Shown piece by piece: positions 61,905-64,000 of a stretch of DNA of 64,000 bases; positions within the stretch are counted from its first letter, which is position 1; every line of letters begins with the position of its first letter. Below the pieces are notes generated by a model that saw only the letters and a list, made by a program, of their open reading frames with translations, had not been told where the DNA came from and made no database searches. A program made the position numbers and the translations under genes. Origin of the DNA: Cordia subcordata (lineage: Eukaryota > Streptophyta > Magnoliopsida > Boraginales > Cordiaceae); NCBI GenBank assembly GCA_028554755.1, contig JAPTOF010000004.1, forward strand, positions 5,041,001-5,105,000, written 5' to 3'.

Positions 61905-64000
61905 TAATTATCAGTCTTTGTTTTTTGTTTTCATTAATTAATTTGCTTCCACTGATGTATAATAATAATAATAATAGAGAACATCAAATTTTAATATTTT
62001 AGATGGGGAAAAAGAATGTTATGAGCCTTCTTTAGCTCATATCATTTTGGGGATTTTTTTTACAGATTCTTTGTTTGCTTTTTTATATGATTATTTTTTG
62101 TAGAGTGGGATATTATGGATCAGATTATCATTATATGAAGTTGTCTTGTGCATTTAATTTAGTTGTTATATGGTACATCTGTTTGGCCAGATTTGCGTAT
62201 ATACCTTATCAAAAAGGCTTTCTGATTCTTGAATAATTTAGAATACGGTTGATATCATAAGGTTAATTTGTAACTTTGGGAATATTAATCTAATTTATAA
62301 TGTAGTACTCCACCTAGAGTGAATTGGTGGGAAAAGAAAAATATTATTCGACAGCTACTTCTCGGAATTACAATAATAAAATTTCCCAAATGAAGGGAGA
62401 AATTTAAATTAAGGAACAATAAGCACTTCTGTAGGATGATCAATGGATGAAAAGTTACATTATACTGTTCCAATTCCAATTCATAAGCAAGTTGAAGAAC
62501 ATCATGTATGAAATTTTCACAAAACTACTTACACAAACTAGTCATAGTTACTAATACACTTGATTAGATTCTGCATTTAAGTTCTCCAATAAGATTCATG
62601 CAAGTATTCATTTCCTTTTGGAATACTAACACCATAACAACATTTTTTTCTCATCACAGTGAATATTAACATATATTATCTCCACACAATTTCAAATGCT
62701 GGCCAGGCCATATTATGCCAAAGCAAAACCCATTGAAATTTTTACTTCATCAATATTATTGTTTTATCCTAAATTGCATTGATTATTTAGCTTATTTCTT
62801 TACCACAAGCCTGAGTGTTACATTTTCCGGCTCAATTAACATGCAATCTCACGAATGATTCTTTTTGAAGTGAATCATTAGCAACACATTTCAACAACCA
62901 AAACAACTCTACTTGGACTACGCACTTTTGTGTTACATATATAGAAACCACCTCCAACAATTCACTTAACACCAAGCTATTTGGAATTCTTGTATCATAG
63001 ATGTTCACAAGCCTAAATGCAAATAGATTGAAACCACTTAGGAAAAAACAAATCCAAATGAATTAAAATTGATAATTTTCTATAATTGTGGTGCTTCTTT
63101 TTTTGGGAGTACAAGGGAAAATTCCCCATCTTACCTGCATATTTGTGAACCCTATAACTAGTAAGCTGTAGCTCCTTAATCAAACTAAACCAAACAAAAT
63201 CTTCTTTGGAACTCCTTCAAAAGAGTTAATTGAACTATACTTGTTAAATATTATAAATGATTGTGATATAGATCTTGTGGAATTTAATCTTCGAGTGGCA
63301 TTTTACTAGTCAATTGCTAGATAATTAATAACTATGTCTATTATATGGTCGAAACTAGAAATTATCTAGGGTTTAATCTCCAAAAGGCAGAAGTCATGAT
63401 ACATTAAAATGTCAATAGATTTGGATGAAAGTACATAATTTTAGCGAGGCTTTGTCGCAGTTTAATTCAAAATGATGCGCTGCTTTTGCAAGGGTTTTGT
63501 CAATTTTTGTCGCAATTTCGTGCCATGTATGGTCAATCTTTTGAAGGTTAGGTTTTAAATTGAAACTCGTCTATCATTGTAGTAACAATAACTACTCATA
63601 TCAAAATACCGTTATCTTAAATGATTAGAGTTTAGTCATGTACTTAAGTATGAATCAACAAAGAAACCCCTCCCAATTATTCATCCACTAGAACTTGTCA
63701 CCAATCCCTAATTCTTTTTATGTTTAAACAAAATCCTAATTTTAAACACTTAAAACTTCAACTTACAAAAAATATATCTACTTGGGAACATATATCCAAA
63801 TTTTATTAGCATGGATGTCTCACCAACTAAAATCTAGTTATCTAGGGTTTAGTCTCAAAAGATAAAGTCATGATACATTAAGATGAATCAATTTGGACAA
63901 TAGTATACAACTGTTGTGAGGTTTTTGTCAATTTTTGTCATGATTTAATTAATAATGATGTGTCACTTCTGTAGGGTTTTTGCTGATTTTTGTCGCGATT
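61905..64000. other. 3' UTR of CYBDOM and noncoding AT-rich end of window
   Basis: The presumed 3' UTR runs for a few hundred bases. Beyond it I find no ORF of substance. A diverged direct repeat of about 155 bp occurs at 63362-63516 and 63838-64000 (CTAGGGTTTARTCT, then AAGTCATGATACATTAA, then TTTTTGTCAATTTTTGTC). The second copy is cut by the window edge. Confidence 0.6.
63362..64000. repeat. Diverged direct repeat running off the window
   Basis: The two copies, at 63362-63516 and from 63838 on, share several identical stretches of 12-17 bases in the same order. They may be part of a longer repeat or transposon beyond 64000. Confidence 0.6.

Overview
This window is AT-rich nuclear DNA from a eudicot plant. 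The evidence is GT-AG introns, plant gene families, Ty1/copia elements primed by initiator-Met tRNA, a PIF/Harbinger element, and a gene order that, from memory, matches part of Arabidopsis chromosome 3. I cannot name the species. No operon, CRISPR or rRNA signal is present.

Left part (1-31 kb). A plus-strand RNase T2 gene (RNS2-like, 454-12115, nine coding exons) has a 7.5-kb first intron that holds a Copia element (about 1968-7052), a MITE and an AT-rich minisatellite. One of its exons is only 4 nt long and completes the catalytic HEWEKHGTC motif. Next comes a complete PIF/Harbinger DNA transposon (13297-23199) with 17-bp perfect terminal repeats and TTA target duplications. Its DDE transposase reads intact. 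Its MYB/SANT-like partner gene is broken and split by a second Copia element (15546-21015). A plus-strand GPN3-type GTPase gene (24375-30933) follows. It carries a 2-nt loss in exon 2 just after the P-loop, and a deleted Copia derivative in intron 4.

Middle (31-44 kb). RPL5/uL18 (35441-32431, minus) has telo-box and site II motifs upstream. A zinc-ribbon protein gene of the At4g08330-like family (36857-38486) overlaps by 11 nt the start codon region of an FBL12-like F-box/LRR gene (38476-39645), a possible dicistronic arrangement. PEX13 (43978-40702, minus) follows.

Right part (44-64 kb). A 4.5-kb AT-rich spacer with a foldback repeat nest precedes a DUF3755/SANT-like gene (48502-54641), which has a textbook 262-bp TRIM retroelement in intron 2. 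A DOMON-cytochrome b561 gene (57145-61904) has a tRNA-derived SINE-like insertion in intron 1. The order FBL12, PEX13, DUF3755, CYBDOM is what I recall for At3g07550, At3g07560, At3g07565 and At3g07570.

The genes have unrelated housekeeping roles: vacuolar RNA turnover, Pol II assembly, ribosome, ubiquitin ligase, peroxisome import and membrane redox. All exon boundaries were assigned by hand. For every intact gene the summed exon length is divisible by three, which supports the models. Nothing here looks like a wholly new system. The most notable items are the microexon, the overlapping ORF pair, the GPN3 frame loss and the nested transposons with clear target-site duplications.
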